From an uncultured Lachnospiraceae bacterium (GTDB lineage: Bacteria; Bacillota; Clostridia; Lachnospirales; Lachnospiraceae), in NCBI GenBank assembly GCA_910579325.1, contig CAJTTU010000045.1:1-13598 (forward strand): a stretch of 13,598 nucleotides of DNA, in the 5' to 3' direction. The position numbers and the translations under genes were made by a program. The notes under the pieces are model-generated. The model searched no databases, was not told the origin of the DNA, and was given only the letters and a program-made list of their open reading frames with translations. Shown piece by piece: positions 1 through 8,310 of the stretch. Every line of letters starts with the position of its first letter. The stretch's first letter is position 1.

Positions 1-1
1 T

Positions 2-187
2 GATCTGATGATCGCTGTCAACAGCCCTTTCCGCGACAGCGGCACAGAACAGGAGATCGAAGCGTTCTGCAAAGATTTCGTGACCCGGTACTGGCCCGGC
101 ATGAAAGAGCGCCCGGTCTATCTGGCCGACACTTTCCCTAACGCGGCAGTGCGCCGGCAAATCTATGCGCTCAGCCGCCAGGGATAA
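2..187 (+). CDS. 3' end of an unrecognised protein (5' end outside window)
   Basis: An open frame runs in from the left edge and ends at tandem TAA TAA (185-190), giving 61 residues. The last residues read RRQIYALSRQG, and an internal stretch reads KERPVYLADTFPNAAVRR. It looks like a soluble protein: charged, with no membrane segment. I do not recognise the family. The stop lies 45 bases before the start of the carrier gene on the same strand with no terminator between, so the two are probably co-transcribed. It may then be an enzyme acting on the carrier's substrate, but this is inference from position only. Confidence 0.6.
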   Translation, partial: DLMIAVNSPFRDSGTEQEIEAFCKDFVTRYWPGMKERPVYLADTFPNAAVRRQIYALSRQG

Positions 188-232
188 TAACAGCAGGATT
201 CTTATTTGCAAAGAAACGGGGGGAGAAAACGT

Positions 233-1522
233 ATGTATGCCGTCGTTCTGACTACCTTTGCGATTATCATATGCATCTTTCTGGAATGGAAGTGGCACAT
301 CAACATGGGAATTACCGCCTGCACGGCCGCTTTCCTCATCGGCTGCTTCGGCCTGGGGCTTTCGCCCAATGAAATCAAAAACATGCTGCCAGTAAAAATC
401 ATTTTTCCAATCACCGCAATCACCACTTTTTATGGCTTTGCAATGGAAAACGGAACGCTGGAAAAGCTGGCGAACCATGTGGTGTGGCAGTTCCGCCGCT
501 ACCCCGGCGCCATTCCCATTCTGCTCTTTGCCCTCTGCGCGCTGTTGGGCGTGGCTGGTATGGATGCCGGTTCTATCGCCATCGTTATGTCTCCCATCGC
601 CATGGGCATTGTCGCGCAGGGCCGGCAGCCGCTGCTGCCCTGTGTGCTGGCAACCATGCTGGGCAGCGGCGTCGGATCTAATTACATGTTTGCCGCCGGC
701 GGCACGATTATACGCGGCTTTATAGAGGAAGGGGCTTTCGCCGGGCACGCCCTCTCCCTCAGCATAGGCATCTTTATCCATTACTTCATTTGCTGCGGCA
801 TTCTTGCCGCTGCAGTTATGCTGATTTTCCGCCAGAGAGGCGAGGCGACGGCCACTGCGGTTCCGGAACCCTTTGACACAAAACAAAAAATAAATCTTTT
901 GCTCATCGCCCTTTTCGTCCTTACCGTGGCAGTGCCGGCCATTGCAGGTGAGTTCACCGGCAGCGCCGCCCTCAAAGCTCTGGCCAAAAAACTTGACGTC
1001 GGTTTTGTAGCCATGGTCTTTTCCCTGGCGGCCACGCTCCTTGGGCTGGGCAGCGTAACCGATATCCTCAGCCGCCGCGTCCCCTGGAAGACCCTCTTTA
1101 TGGTCAGCGGCATCACATTTTTAATGGGGGTGGCCGTAAAGGCCGGGCTGATCGACGCTGTTACGCAGGCGATCGGCAGCAGCTGTCCTTTCTGGCTGGT
1201 GACACCGTTAATGACGCTGTCTGCCGGCGTGATGAGTTTTTTCTCCAGTGCCATCAGCGTTGTCATACCCACCCTCTTCCCCATGGTTCCGGTGCTGGCA
1301 GAGGCCACCGGCGTAGCGGGGCTGCCGCTTTATATAGCCGTCACCCTGGGAAGCGGCATCACGGCGATTTCCCCTTTCTCTACCGGCGGCTCCATCATGC
1401 TGGGAAATTGCCCCGACGAACAGCGGCGGGATGAGATGATGTTCGGCCAGCTGATTTCCGCCTTTTTCATGCTTATTTTCGTTATATTATATTGCGGCAT
1501 CATTGCTTTTTTCATCCGTTAA
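233..1522 (+). CDS. MatC/SLC13-like dicarboxylate carrier (ion transporter superfamily permease)
   Basis: A 429-residue, strongly hydrophobic protein with about 11-12 membrane segments, acting in the cytoplasmic membrane as a probable secondary carrier for a small di- or tricarboxylate. The N-terminal part resembles the MatC dicarboxylate-carrier family. The two halves carry matching re-entrant-loop signatures, GSGVGSNYMFAAGG near residues 144-157 and GSGITAISPFSTGG near 373-386, as expected for the inverted-repeat fold of SLC13/ArsB-type carriers. A polar linker (about residues 200-220) separates the halves. The ATG at 233 was chosen because a G-rich ribosome binding site (GGGGGGAG, 218-225) lies just before it. 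A TTG 27 bases upstream in frame would put that site inside the gene. It sits 45 bases after the preceding gene and ends at a terminator. The substrate is not readable from sequence; malonate, malate, citrate or another dicarboxylate are all possible. Confidence 0.85.
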   Translation: MYAVVLTTFAIIICIFLEWKWHINMGITACTAAFLIGCFGLGLSPNEIKNMLPVKIIFPITAITTFYGFAMENGTLEKLANHVVWQFRRYPGAIPILLFALCALLGVAGMDAGSIAIVMSPIAMGIVAQGRQPLLPCVLATMLGSGVGSNYMFAAGGTIIRGFIEEGAFAGHALSLSIGIFIHYFICCGILAAAVMLIFRQRGEATATAVPEPFDTKQKINLLLIALFVLTVAVPAIAGEFTGSAALKALAKKLDVGFVAMVFSLAATLLGLGSVTDILSRRVPWKTLFMVSGITFLMGVAVKAGLIDAVTQAIGSSCPFWLVTPLMTLSAGVMSFFSSAISVVIPTLFPMVPVLAEATGVAGLPLYIAVTLGSGITAISPFSTGGSIMLGNCPDEQRRDEMMFGQLISAFFMLIFVILYCGIIAFFIR

Positions 1523-1563
1523 AAACATGCACAGGGGAGTTCGTCGAACTTTCCTGTGATATT

Positions 1564-1607
1564 AAAAAAAATCCCTCCGGGCAAAATTCCGTCCGAGGGA
1601 TTTTTAT
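1564..1607. terminator. Bidirectional intrinsic terminator between convergent genes
   Basis: The arms AAATCCCTC (about 1569-1577) and GAGGGATTT (1595-1603) can pair. An inner CGG/CCG pair extends the stem. On the + strand the hairpin is followed by TTTTT (1601-1605), and on the minus strand by a run of eight T (1564-1571). It can therefore end both the + strand carrier transcript and the minus strand pucR transcript. Confidence 0.85.
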
Positions 1608-1627
1608 CTTGATCCATATTATATTAT

Positions 1628-3106
1628 TTATTTCCCCAAATTTTCATGATGGTCCAAAAGATAGCTTAACAGAAAAAGCAGCCGGCTGGATACGGTCTCC
1701 AGCTTTTCGGCATCCACAAGTTCAAATGCTTTTGCAATGCGGTTGTACACAGTATTGCGATGGGATTCCATGCGCAAAGCCGCGTCGGAATAGTTTCCGT
1801 TTGAAAACAGATACCAAAAAACAGTTTCCGCAAACTGCGTGTGGTTTTCCCGGTCATAGCTTTGCAGCCGTGAATATTCCGGGTGTGCCAGCCGTCCAAG
1901 CTGCTCCCTGAAAAGCTCGTCACGCATCAAAAGCCCTAAACCCGCATCCCGTATGTCGATACTCTGCCTGCCACGTTCTTCAGCCACACGGGCGGCCTCC
2001 CTGGCTATCCTTCCATAGGCGCTTAACTGCTCAAGCCCCTGGAAAGGCTTTGACATCCCCCGGGAGCGAATACTCTGACGTCGGATCTTATCCAGGCACC
2101 CTGATATTTCATCGCCGCCTGGCCCATCCGCCAGATGGCAGAGTACGCTGATCCCGCCAGGCGCCAAAACGGTATAAGCTTCATTCACCGCCATATTGAT
2201 TTCGCTTTGCACCCAGTCATATTCTTCCTGGTCGGCTTCATCCGCCATAGAGAAATAAACCACCAGGAAATAATCTTTCCCGCTCCAGCCCATATGGCCG
2301 TACACAGCTTTTAGCGTAACGCTCTCCCCATGGACAGCGAGGCCGTCTAAATTTTGATTCAGATAGGCATCCAAGACACTGCTCTGAAAAAGCACGGAGC
2401 GCTTGGAGCCGATATAAAAAGCGACAATCGCCTGAAAGGCCTTCATCAGCTGCAAGTCCCCGGGATAAAAAGGCGCGGAGATCTCATACATCACGATATG
2501 CCCCACCCGGATGCCCTGTAAAAAAAGATTTGCCAGAATGAATTTTCCAGGGTTGGTATTCGAAGAAAGAACCGCAGGCTCCTGCAGGCTGGCACGCTCT
2601 GACATGGAGTTGAAATGCCCCTCCGTCAGCCAGAGATGAACGGTCTTTCCGCCTTTCTCTTTCTTTTTTTTATAAGTATCCCAGATAGGATTGATGATGC
2701 CGTAGGAATCTGTGATGGCGACAATCTCATATTGGGAATTCTGGATGAGCATGGGGCGGAAAAAGGCAAGCTGGGCAATATCCAGCAGATCCTGCAATGT
2801 GCCCCCCTCAAAAACACTGCGCAGCAAGGCGCTTTCCCAGGCATTATAATATTCAAAAGCGGCGGACACGCTGTTGAACACATCCTCCACCGCCGAGTCG
2901 ATAACCAATATAAAATCCTCTTTATTGGCAATGATGACCGTGCCGGCTTTTTCATCCCGCACACTGACGCTCGCGACGCCGTTCATAGTTTTATTGTCCG
3001 TGACGCGGACAACCTGCAGTTCCGCCACGCCGTCACGGATAAACGGCTCCACTTTAAAATTCTCTTTCCGCAACCAATGCTCCAGTATAAACATCGATAT
3101 CTTCAC
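1628..3106 (-). CDS. PucR-family transcriptional regulator (C-terminal HTH_30)
   Basis: A DNA-binding regulator of the PucR/CdaR type, 492 residues from the chosen start. The C-terminal region (about residues 425-485) carries the typical PucR helix-turn-helix, with NYSDAALRMESHRNTVYNRI and a following LLFLLSYLL helix. The roughly 370 residues before it are a ligand-sensing region without a clear catalytic motif. I chose the GTG at 3106 because AAGGCGG lies seven bases before it, and the resulting N-terminus (KISMFILEHWL) resembles relatives. An ATG at 3127 would add seven residues but has no good ribosome binding site. It is convergent with the carrier gene and lies downstream of the MATE gene. 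PucR proteins often control nearby catabolic or transport genes, so the carrier operon is a candidate target, but nothing in the sequence proves it. Confidence 0.88.
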   Translation of the reverse strand: MKISMFILEHWLRKENFKVEPFIRDGVAELQVVRVTDNKTMNGVASVSVRDEKAGTVIIANKEDFILVIDSAVEDVFNSVSAAFEYYNAWESALLRSVFEGGTLQDLLDIAQLAFFRPMLIQNSQYEIVAITDSYGIINPIWDTYKKKKEKGGKTVHLWLTEGHFNSMSERASLQEPAVLSSNTNPGKFILANLFLQGIRVGHIVMYEISAPFYPGDLQLMKAFQAIVAFYIGSKRSVLFQSSVLDAYLNQNLDGLAVHGESVTLKAVYGHMGWSGKDYFLVVYFSMADEADQEEYDWVQSEINMAVNEAYTVLAPGGISVLCHLADGPGGDEISGCLDKIRRQSIRSRGMSKPFQGLEQLSAYGRIAREAARVAEERGRQSIDIRDAGLGLLMRDELFREQLGRLAHPEYSRLQSYDRENHTQFAETVFWYLFSNGNYSDAALRMESHRNTVYNRIAKAFELVDAEKLETVSSRLLFLLSYLLDHHENLGK

Positions 3107-3187
3107 GGCGCGCCCGCCTTTCCCCATAAAACCATCCGACCAACTGCCGTCACGGAGTCCGTCTCCTTCTATGTAATCTTTGGCAAC

Positions 3188-3216
3188 ATTTTATCAGGAA
3201 TCGTTCCGGTTTGCAA
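3188..3216 (-). promoter_or_regulatory. Candidate sigma-A promoter for pucR
   Basis: On the minus strand a TTGCAA (3211-3216) and a TAAAAT (3188-3193) are spaced by exactly 17 bases, matching the -35/-10 consensus at 4/6 and 5/6 positions. They lie between the end of the MATE gene and the regulator start. No terminator is visible there, so read-through from the MATE gene is also possible. Confidence 0.4.
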
Positions 3217-3227
3217 GTCCCAACTTC

Positions 3228-4574
3228 TCATGCAAGCCTCCGCCCCCGCACATAAAACAACGCCGTAAAAGCGCCTCCCGTCACAATCCAGGATGCGATA
3301 TAAATCCACACAATACATTCCATACTCCCATATCCGGGCAAAATAAACAGTATGCCCGCAACCCGCAAAAGGCAGGTGCAGGCCAGCGTGACGATCATGG
3401 GCTTTACCGTATCCCCCATACTGCAGCAGGCGCCGGAAAAAGCTTCCGCCAGGGCATAAAACACAAAAAACGGAGCCATCATTTTCATATACCGAACCGA
3501 CAGCGGTACCACCGCTGCCCCATCCTCCCCCGAGATAAACCAATGCCCCATCGTTCCTGTGCCGAAAAACAGAATAACGCTGATCACGGCCACGCAGGCG
3601 GCGGACATCCCCGCCCCTGCCAGCACGCCCCGTTTTACCCGTTCCGCCTTCCCGGCCCCCACGTTCTGCGCCGTATACGTAGTCAGCGCCGGAGCCATGG
3701 CGTCTGCCGCAAGCCAGATCAGCATATCCAGCTTGTCACAGATCCCCCAGGCCGCAATCTGATCCGTTCCCATGCCGTTCACACTGGCCTGGACAATAGA
3801 ATTGGCTATGGGAAAAAGAACAGCCTGCAGCGCCAGCGGAAATCCCGTTTTTACCATGGACAGCATATGTTCCCCGCAAAAATGCATATGCCAGATCCTT
3901 TTCTGCCCGCCTTCACGCTCAATCCCCGCCAGCAGCCACAGCGTATAGGCGGCGCTGACAATCTGCGAAAAAACGGTGGCGGCTGCGGCGCCTCTGACAC
4001 CCAGCCGGAACAGACCCACCAGCAGAAGATCCCCCGCTATATTCAGAGCAGAGCAGAGCGCCAGAACATACAGCGGCCGCCTGGAATCCCCAAGAGCCCG
4101 CAAAATGCCGGAAGCCATGTTATATAAAATCATCGCCCATATGCCGCCGAAATAAATCCGGGTATAGGCGGCGGTCTGCTCACAGATCTCTGCGGGCACG
4201 GCCATAACATCCAGAAAAAAAGGCGTCAGCCACACGCCGGCCGCGGAACAGACAAGCCCCAGAACAACCGCCACCGTATAGGCAGTCCGTATGGAACAAT
4301 GCAGGCTTTCCCTGTCCCTTGCGCCATAATATCGGGAAATCAGAATCGTCGCCCCCGCCGCCAGGCCGTTCATAAAGTTCAGAGGAAATTTAAAGAGAGT
4401 ATGGACGCTGTCAATGGCGGCCAGTCCGCCCTTTCCGTTAAACTGTCCCACGATCACCGCATCCGCCGTCACATAAAGCTGCTGAATCAGGCTCCCAAAC
4501 AGAATCGGCAGAACAAACCAGAGCAGCACAGGAAAAACATTTCCTTCAGTCAGATCAAGCGTTTTTTTCTTCAT
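3228..4574 (-). CDS. MATE-family multidrug/metabolite efflux transporter
   Basis: A 448-residue inner-membrane protein with 12 predicted membrane segments arranged as two MatE halves. The start has the family look: a short charged N-terminus, then FVLPILFGSLIQQLY and ADAVIVGQFNGKGGLAAI, followed by GLAAGATILISRYYGARD. The second half contains the equivalent AWGICDKLDMLIWLAADAM and the NVGAGKAERVKRG loop. MATE proteins export cationic or organic compounds by Na+ or H+ antiport. A strong AGGAGGAG lies about 11 bases before the ATG. The gene starts 69 bases after the stop of the ABC ATPase gene on the same strand, with no T-tailed hairpin in the gap, so it is probably the last gene of the riboswitch-controlled operon. 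The exported compound is unknown. Confidence 0.93.
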   Translation of the reverse strand: MKKKTLDLTEGNVFPVLLWFVLPILFGSLIQQLYVTADAVIVGQFNGKGGLAAIDSVHTLFKFPLNFMNGLAAGATILISRYYGARDRESLHCSIRTAYTVAVVLGLVCSAAGVWLTPFFLDVMAVPAEICEQTAAYTRIYFGGIWAMILYNMASGILRALGDSRRPLYVLALCSALNIAGDLLLVGLFRLGVRGAAAATVFSQIVSAAYTLWLLAGIEREGGQKRIWHMHFCGEHMLSMVKTGFPLALQAVLFPIANSIVQASVNGMGTDQIAAWGICDKLDMLIWLAADAMAPALTTYTAQNVGAGKAERVKRGVLAGAGMSAACVAVISVILFFGTGTMGHWFISGEDGAAVVPLSVRYMKMMAPFFVFYALAEAFSGACCSMGDTVKPMIVTLACTCLLRVAGILFILPGYGSMECIVWIYIASWIVTGGAFTALFYVRGRRLA

Positions 4575-4643
4575 GGTTTTTTAATCTCCTCCTGCCACTC
4601 TCGATCCGGAATATCAGGCACTGATGCCGCAGCCCCGCTAGAT

Positions 4644-5597
4644 TCAAAACAGATGGCATGCCACCTCATGCCCCTCGCCGATTACCTTCCGCTTTGGGCG
4701 CTCCTTGCGGCAAATCTCCATACACCGGCCGCACCGGGTCTGGAACGGGCATCCCGGCGGCACGTCCAGGGGGCTTGGAATCTCGCTGTCAATGCTCTCG
4801 ATCTTTTTCGTAAAATCCATTTTCGTGTCAAAGACAGCCCCCAAAAGTGCCCGGGTATAAGGATGCCGCGCCTTATCCACGTCCTCCCCCGGAATCACCT
4901 CCACGATCATACCCAGATACATGACGGCGATCTGATGGGCAAAAGCCTGGATCAGCCCCAGGTCATGGGCGATAAAGCCGATGGCAATATTTTTTTCCCT
5001 CTGCAGCTTACAGACCAGCTCGATAATCGTCTTCTGCACGGACACGTCCAGGGCGCAGGTGGCCTCGTCCATCACGATCAGCTCAGGCTCTAAGGCCAGC
5101 GCCCTGGCGATGGCGACTCTCTGCCGCTGGCCGCCGGACATATTGTGGGGATACCGGTCGGCAAAGTCGCCGGGCAGCTCCACCGCCTCTAAAAATCTGC
5201 GGGCTGTGGCGTCCTTTTCGGAGGCTCTGATCCGCCCGAAATTCATTAAAGGCTCACAGATAATGTCCCTGATCTTCATCTTCGGGTTGAAGGAGCCGCT
5301 TGGATCCTGGAATACCATTTGTATATACTGCCGGGTCTGTCGCAGTTCTTCGCCTTTTAATTTCGTCAAATCCTTTCCCTTAAAAAGAATCTCTCCTTCC
5401 GTGGGAACGTCCAGACGAACCAGAAAACGCATAAAGGTAGACTTTCCGCAGCCGGACTCGCCGATCAGCCCCAGTGTCTTCCCCCGGTAAAATTTCAGGT
5501 TGATATCCTGGCAGGCCACAAGCTCCCTGCCGCCGGAGGCCGGGAAGCGCCTGGTCACATGCTTTGCCTCCAGAATTATATCCCTTTCATCAAACAT
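4644..5597 (-). CDS. DppF/OppF/NikE-type ABC transporter ATP-binding protein
   Basis: A 317-residue ATPase that powers a family-5 (peptide/nickel-type) importer from the cytoplasmic face. Seen in order: Walker A GESGCGKST (residues 46-54), Q-loop Q97 in MVFQDP, signature MSGGQRQR (153-160), Walker B LIVMDE (173-178), H-loop H211. The C-terminal oligopeptide-transporter extension begins with HPYTRALL (245-252). It ends with a cysteine group, C283, C289, C292, C296 and C314. The open frame extends 35 codons further upstream, but the ATG at 5597 follows a textbook GGAGGTGA. This start overlaps the last 8 bases of the preceding ATPase gene, implying translational coupling. The Walker B region reads DEATCALD rather than the more usual DEPTSALD. 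It works as a heterodimer with the neighbouring ATPase. Confidence 0.94.
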   Translation of the reverse strand: MFDERDIILEAKHVTRRFPASGGRELVACQDINLKFYRGKTLGLIGESGCGKSTFMRFLVRLDVPTEGEILFKGKDLTKLKGEELRQTRQYIQMVFQDPSGSFNPKMKIRDIICEPLMNFGRIRASEKDATARRFLEAVELPGDFADRYPHNMSGGQRQRVAIARALALEPELIVMDEATCALDVSVQKTIIELVCKLQREKNIAIGFIAHDLGLIQAFAHQIAVMYLGMIVEVIPGEDVDKARHPYTRALLGAVFDTKMDFTKKIESIDSEIPSPLDVPPGCPFQTRCGRCMEICRKERPKRKVIGEGHEVACHLF

Positions 5598-6372
5598 AAC
5601 GCTCACCTCCCAGCGAAGGAACCGCATCCAGAAGCCTCTGCGCATAGCCGCTGTGACTTCCGTGAAGGATATCCTCCCGGCTGCCGCTGTCAGTAATCTC
5701 ACCGTTTCTCATCACGACGATCCGGTCAGACATATAGGCGGCGACGCCCAGGTTATGCGTCACCACAATCATACTGGTTCCATAGTCGTCCCGAAGCTCC
5801 ATCATCTGCCGCACGATCTGAGCCTGGGTCGTCACATCCAGGGCTGAGGTGGGCTCGTCCGCCAGAAGAAGCTTTGGCCGGAAGGTCATAGCCATGGCGA
5901 TGCCCACCCGCTGCCGCATGCCGCCGGAAAGCTGAAAGGGATAGGAATTCATGATATGATCGCCGCTTGGCAGACGCATCCGCTCTAACATGGCGATGCC
6001 CTTTTTCCAGGCGTCCGCCTTGCTGATCTCTTCATGGATGCGGATATATTCCACAAAACCGGCTCCGATCTTCCGGATCGGATTCAGCATGGCACCGGAA
6101 TCCTGAAAAATCATGGAGATATCGGCGCCCCGGAGCCTGCGCCACTGGTCAGACCTGTTGTTCAGCAGGGATTTTCCCTCAAACAGAATATCCCCTTCCG
6201 TCACCTTTCCGCCTCCTGCCAAAAGCCCCAGCACCGCGCGGATCACGGTAGTTTTTCCAGAGCCGGACTCCCCTACCAGGGAAGCGATCTCCCCTTCTTT
6301 TAGATCCATACTGAAATGCCTGACCGCAGGGCGATTCTGATAGGAGATGGTAATATTTTTTATTTCCAACAT
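5590..6372 (-). CDS. DppD/NikD-type ABC transporter ATP-binding protein (short form)
   Basis: A 260-residue ATPase partner of the next gene. Walker A GESGSGKTT is at 34-42, Q-loop Q90 in MIFQDSGAMLNP, signature LSGGMRQR at 148-155, Walker B LLLADEP ending at 174, and the H-loop is in VVTHNLG. It stops soon after HSGYAQRLLDAVPSL, so it lacks the long C-terminal extension of DppD/OppD (about 320-330 residues). It is close to NikD size (about 254). The ATG at 6372 fits the family start (MLEIKNITI) and has AGAGG eight bases upstream. The frame is open to 6453 and an alternative ATG at 6402 has a GGGAGG, so a longer N-terminus cannot be fully excluded. The preceding 116-base gap contains a small CCGGAA/TTCCGG hairpin. 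Confidence 0.93.
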   Translation of the reverse strand: MLEIKNITISYQNRPAVRHFSMDLKEGEIASLVGESGSGKTTVIRAVLGLLAGGGKVTEGDILFEGKSLLNNRSDQWRRLRGADISMIFQDSGAMLNPIRKIGAGFVEYIRIHEEISKADAWKKGIAMLERMRLPSGDHIMNSYPFQLSGGMRQRVGIAMAMTFRPKLLLADEPTSALDVTTQAQIVRQMMELRDDYGTSMIVVTHNLGVAAYMSDRIVVMRNGEITDSGSREDILHGSHSGYAQRLLDAVPSLGGERYV

Positions 6373-6488
6373 AAAACATACCTCTTGATCTGCATTTTGC
6401 ATCAGCCCTCCCAGTACCATAACCGGAAGGAAATTCCGGACACACGCGTCCATAAATCCTTTCGGGCACAGTCCGGGCAGATGCCGTT

Positions 6489-7316
6489 TTATTCGTCCCT
6501 GACGTCCAGAACATCCCTGAGCGCATCTCCCAGCAGGTTAAATACCACCACGACGACAAAAATTGCCGCGCCGGGATAAATCATCATCCAGGGCGCGCTC
6601 TGTACAAAAGGACGACCCTCGTTCAGCATCAGCCCCCATTCCGGCGCGGGCGCTTTCGCGCCGAAGCCCAGAAAGGAAAGACCGGCCAGTTCCAGCATCA
6701 TGCCGCCGATATCGGTGGCGGCGGTGATCACCAGGGTAGGAATCACATTGGGCACCATGTATTTTGTCAGGATATAGGGCGTTTTGGAGCCGGTCACCAC
6801 GGCCGCCGCCACATAATCCCGGTTTCGAATCTTCAAAACAAGGCTTCTCGCCAGCCTGGCATATTTCGTCCAGCTTACCAGCGCCACGGCAATAACCGCA
6901 TTCTTTACACTGGCGCCCAGAATACCGGCGATGGCCATGGCAAACACCATGCCGGGAAATGACACCATCATATCCGCGATACGCATAATCACGGCATCGA
7001 CCCAGCCGCCGAAGTAGCCCGATAAAACCCCCAGCACCGTACCCAGAGCAAAAATAATCAGGACGACGGAGAAAGCGGCGGTCATACTGGTACGGGCTCC
7101 GTAGATCACACGGGTAAAGATATCCCGTCCCAGCTTATCCGTACCGAAAATATGGGCTCCGCCCGGAGCCTGCAAAGCGTCTTTCAGCACGGCGGCGGAA
7201 GGGTCCACGCCGCCGGTCACCACAGGAGCAAAAATAGCCACAAGGATAATCAGAACCGCAAGGACCGCAAAGATACAGAAAGACAGGTTTTTCTTTACAA
7301 AGCTTTTATTCTTCAT
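6489..7316 (-). CDS. DppC/NikC-type ABC transporter permease
   Basis: A 275-residue inner-membrane subunit with six predicted membrane segments. The N-terminal helix (residues about 12-32) is followed by the family signature HIFGTDKLGRDIFTRVIYGARTS (about 55-77), seen in DppC/OppC/NikC proteins. The cytoplasmic coupling (EAA-like) loop reads DYVAAAVVTGSKTPYI followed by VPNVIPTLVI. It then has GLSFLGFGAKAPAPEWG, also typical of this family. GGGAGG lies eight bases before the ATG. It begins 6 bases after the stop of the other permease gene, so the two are tightly coupled. It forms the transport channel together with the DppB-type subunit. Confidence 0.95.
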   Translation of the reverse strand: MKNKSFVKKNLSFCIFAVLAVLIILVAIFAPVVTGGVDPSAAVLKDALQAPGGAHIFGTDKLGRDIFTRVIYGARTSMTAAFSVVLIIFALGTVLGVLSGYFGGWVDAVIMRIADMMVSFPGMVFAMAIAGILGASVKNAVIAVALVSWTKYARLARSLVLKIRNRDYVAAAVVTGSKTPYILTKYMVPNVIPTLVITAATDIGGMMLELAGLSFLGFGAKAPAPEWGLMLNEGRPFVQSAPWMMIYPGAAIFVVVVVFNLLGDALRDVLDVRDE

Positions 7317-7322
7317 AATCCC

Positions 7323-8258
7323 TTACCTCCCTCTCATCCTGGGGTCAACATAGTTATAGGAGATATCCACAGCCAGGTTGACCAGCATATAGATCAGGGA
7401 AATCCACAGCACATACCCCTGAATCAGCGGATAGTCATAAGCGGTAATAGCCGAAACCGCCAGGCTGCCCATACCGGGATAGGAGAAAATCACCTCCACC
7501 ACGGCGGTACCGCCAAGCAGGGAGCCTAAGGACAGGCCCAGCATGGTAATCAGCGGCAGCAGAGAGTTGGGGAACACATTCTGCCACAGAATCTGCCATT
7601 CCTTCACGCCCCTGGCCCTTGCGCCGGTCACATAATCCTGGCTTAATTCTTCCAGGATGGCCGTACGCACCTGCCGGGTATATTTGGCCGACATGGCAAA
7701 AGCCAGCGTAACGGAGGGCAGAATCAGGCTCTTAAAATCTCCTCCCGACGAAACCACAGGCAGCAGCTGGAGCCTGACACAGAAAATCAGCATCAAAAGC
7801 AGCCCGACCCAGAAGTTGGGCATAGATACGCCGAAAAACGTGACACCCCGGAGGGCATAGTCCACGATGCTGTTCTTATGGGTCGCCTGAGCCATGCCGA
7901 TGGGAACCGCCACAAGAAGCATCAGGAACATAGACATAATCGACAGCTTTAACGTGGGCCACAGCCTGTCTAAAAGCAGCGTCGCCACCGGCTTGTGATA
8001 AGCGTAGGAAGTGCCGAAGTCACCTTTCAGACAGTTTTTCAGCCAGTCGAAGTACTGCACCAGCATCGGGCGGTTCAAGCCCATGGCCTCCCGGGTCTCC
8101 TGTATCATTTCTTCGCTTGGCATCATGCCTGCGGCCGCGTACATGGTGGTCACGGGATCGCCGGGCGCCAGATAGGTAATCATAAAAGTCAGAAAACTGA
8201 TGCCCACCGCCACAAGGACGATCTGAAGCAGCCGTTTTCCCAATTGTTTCGCACTCAA
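7323..8258 (-). CDS. DppB/NikB-type ABC transporter permease (TTG start)
   Basis: A 311-residue inner-membrane subunit with six predicted membrane segments. It begins with the family's first helix (LGKRLLQIVLVAVGISFLTF) and the motif APGDP. The coupling loop DYVTGARARGVKEWQI with FPNSLLPLITMLG matches DppB/NikB, and the end YNYVDPRMRG is typical. The frame is open upstream to an ATG at 8444, but that extension is low-complexity and overlaps the end of the binding-protein gene. The TTG at 8258 is the real start by two signs: a perfect AGGAGG lies seven bases upstream, and the first helix then begins at residue 8, as in relatives. TTG starts lower translation relative to ATG in many bacteria. 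Confidence 0.94.
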   Translation of the reverse strand: MSAKQLGKRLLQIVLVAVGISFLTFMITYLAPGDPVTTMYAAAGMMPSEEMIQETREAMGLNRPMLVQYFDWLKNCLKGDFGTSYAYHKPVATLLLDRLWPTLKLSIMSMFLMLLVAVPIGMAQATHKNSIVDYALRGVTFFGVSMPNFWVGLLLMLIFCVRLQLLPVVSSGGDFKSLILPSVTLAFAMSAKYTRQVRTAILEELSQDYVTGARARGVKEWQILWQNVFPNSLLPLITMLGLSLGSLLGGTAVVEVIFSYPGMGSLAVSAITAYDYPLIQGYVLWISLIYMLVNLAVDISYNYVDPRMRGR

Positions 8259-8310
8259 GGGGATTCCTCCTATACTTTCGTCAGTTCTGACCGAATCTTC
8301 CGTCGTGTCC

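Noticed and set aside
3180..4127. Long + strand open frame opposite the MATE gene
   Set aside because: Its translation is rich in Pro, His, Arg and Gln with no family features; it is the antisense shadow of the MATE gene.
5598..5702. N-terminal 35-residue extension of the long ATPase
   Set aside because: It lies inside the preceding ATPase gene, and a canonical GGAGGTGA directly precedes the ATG at 5597.
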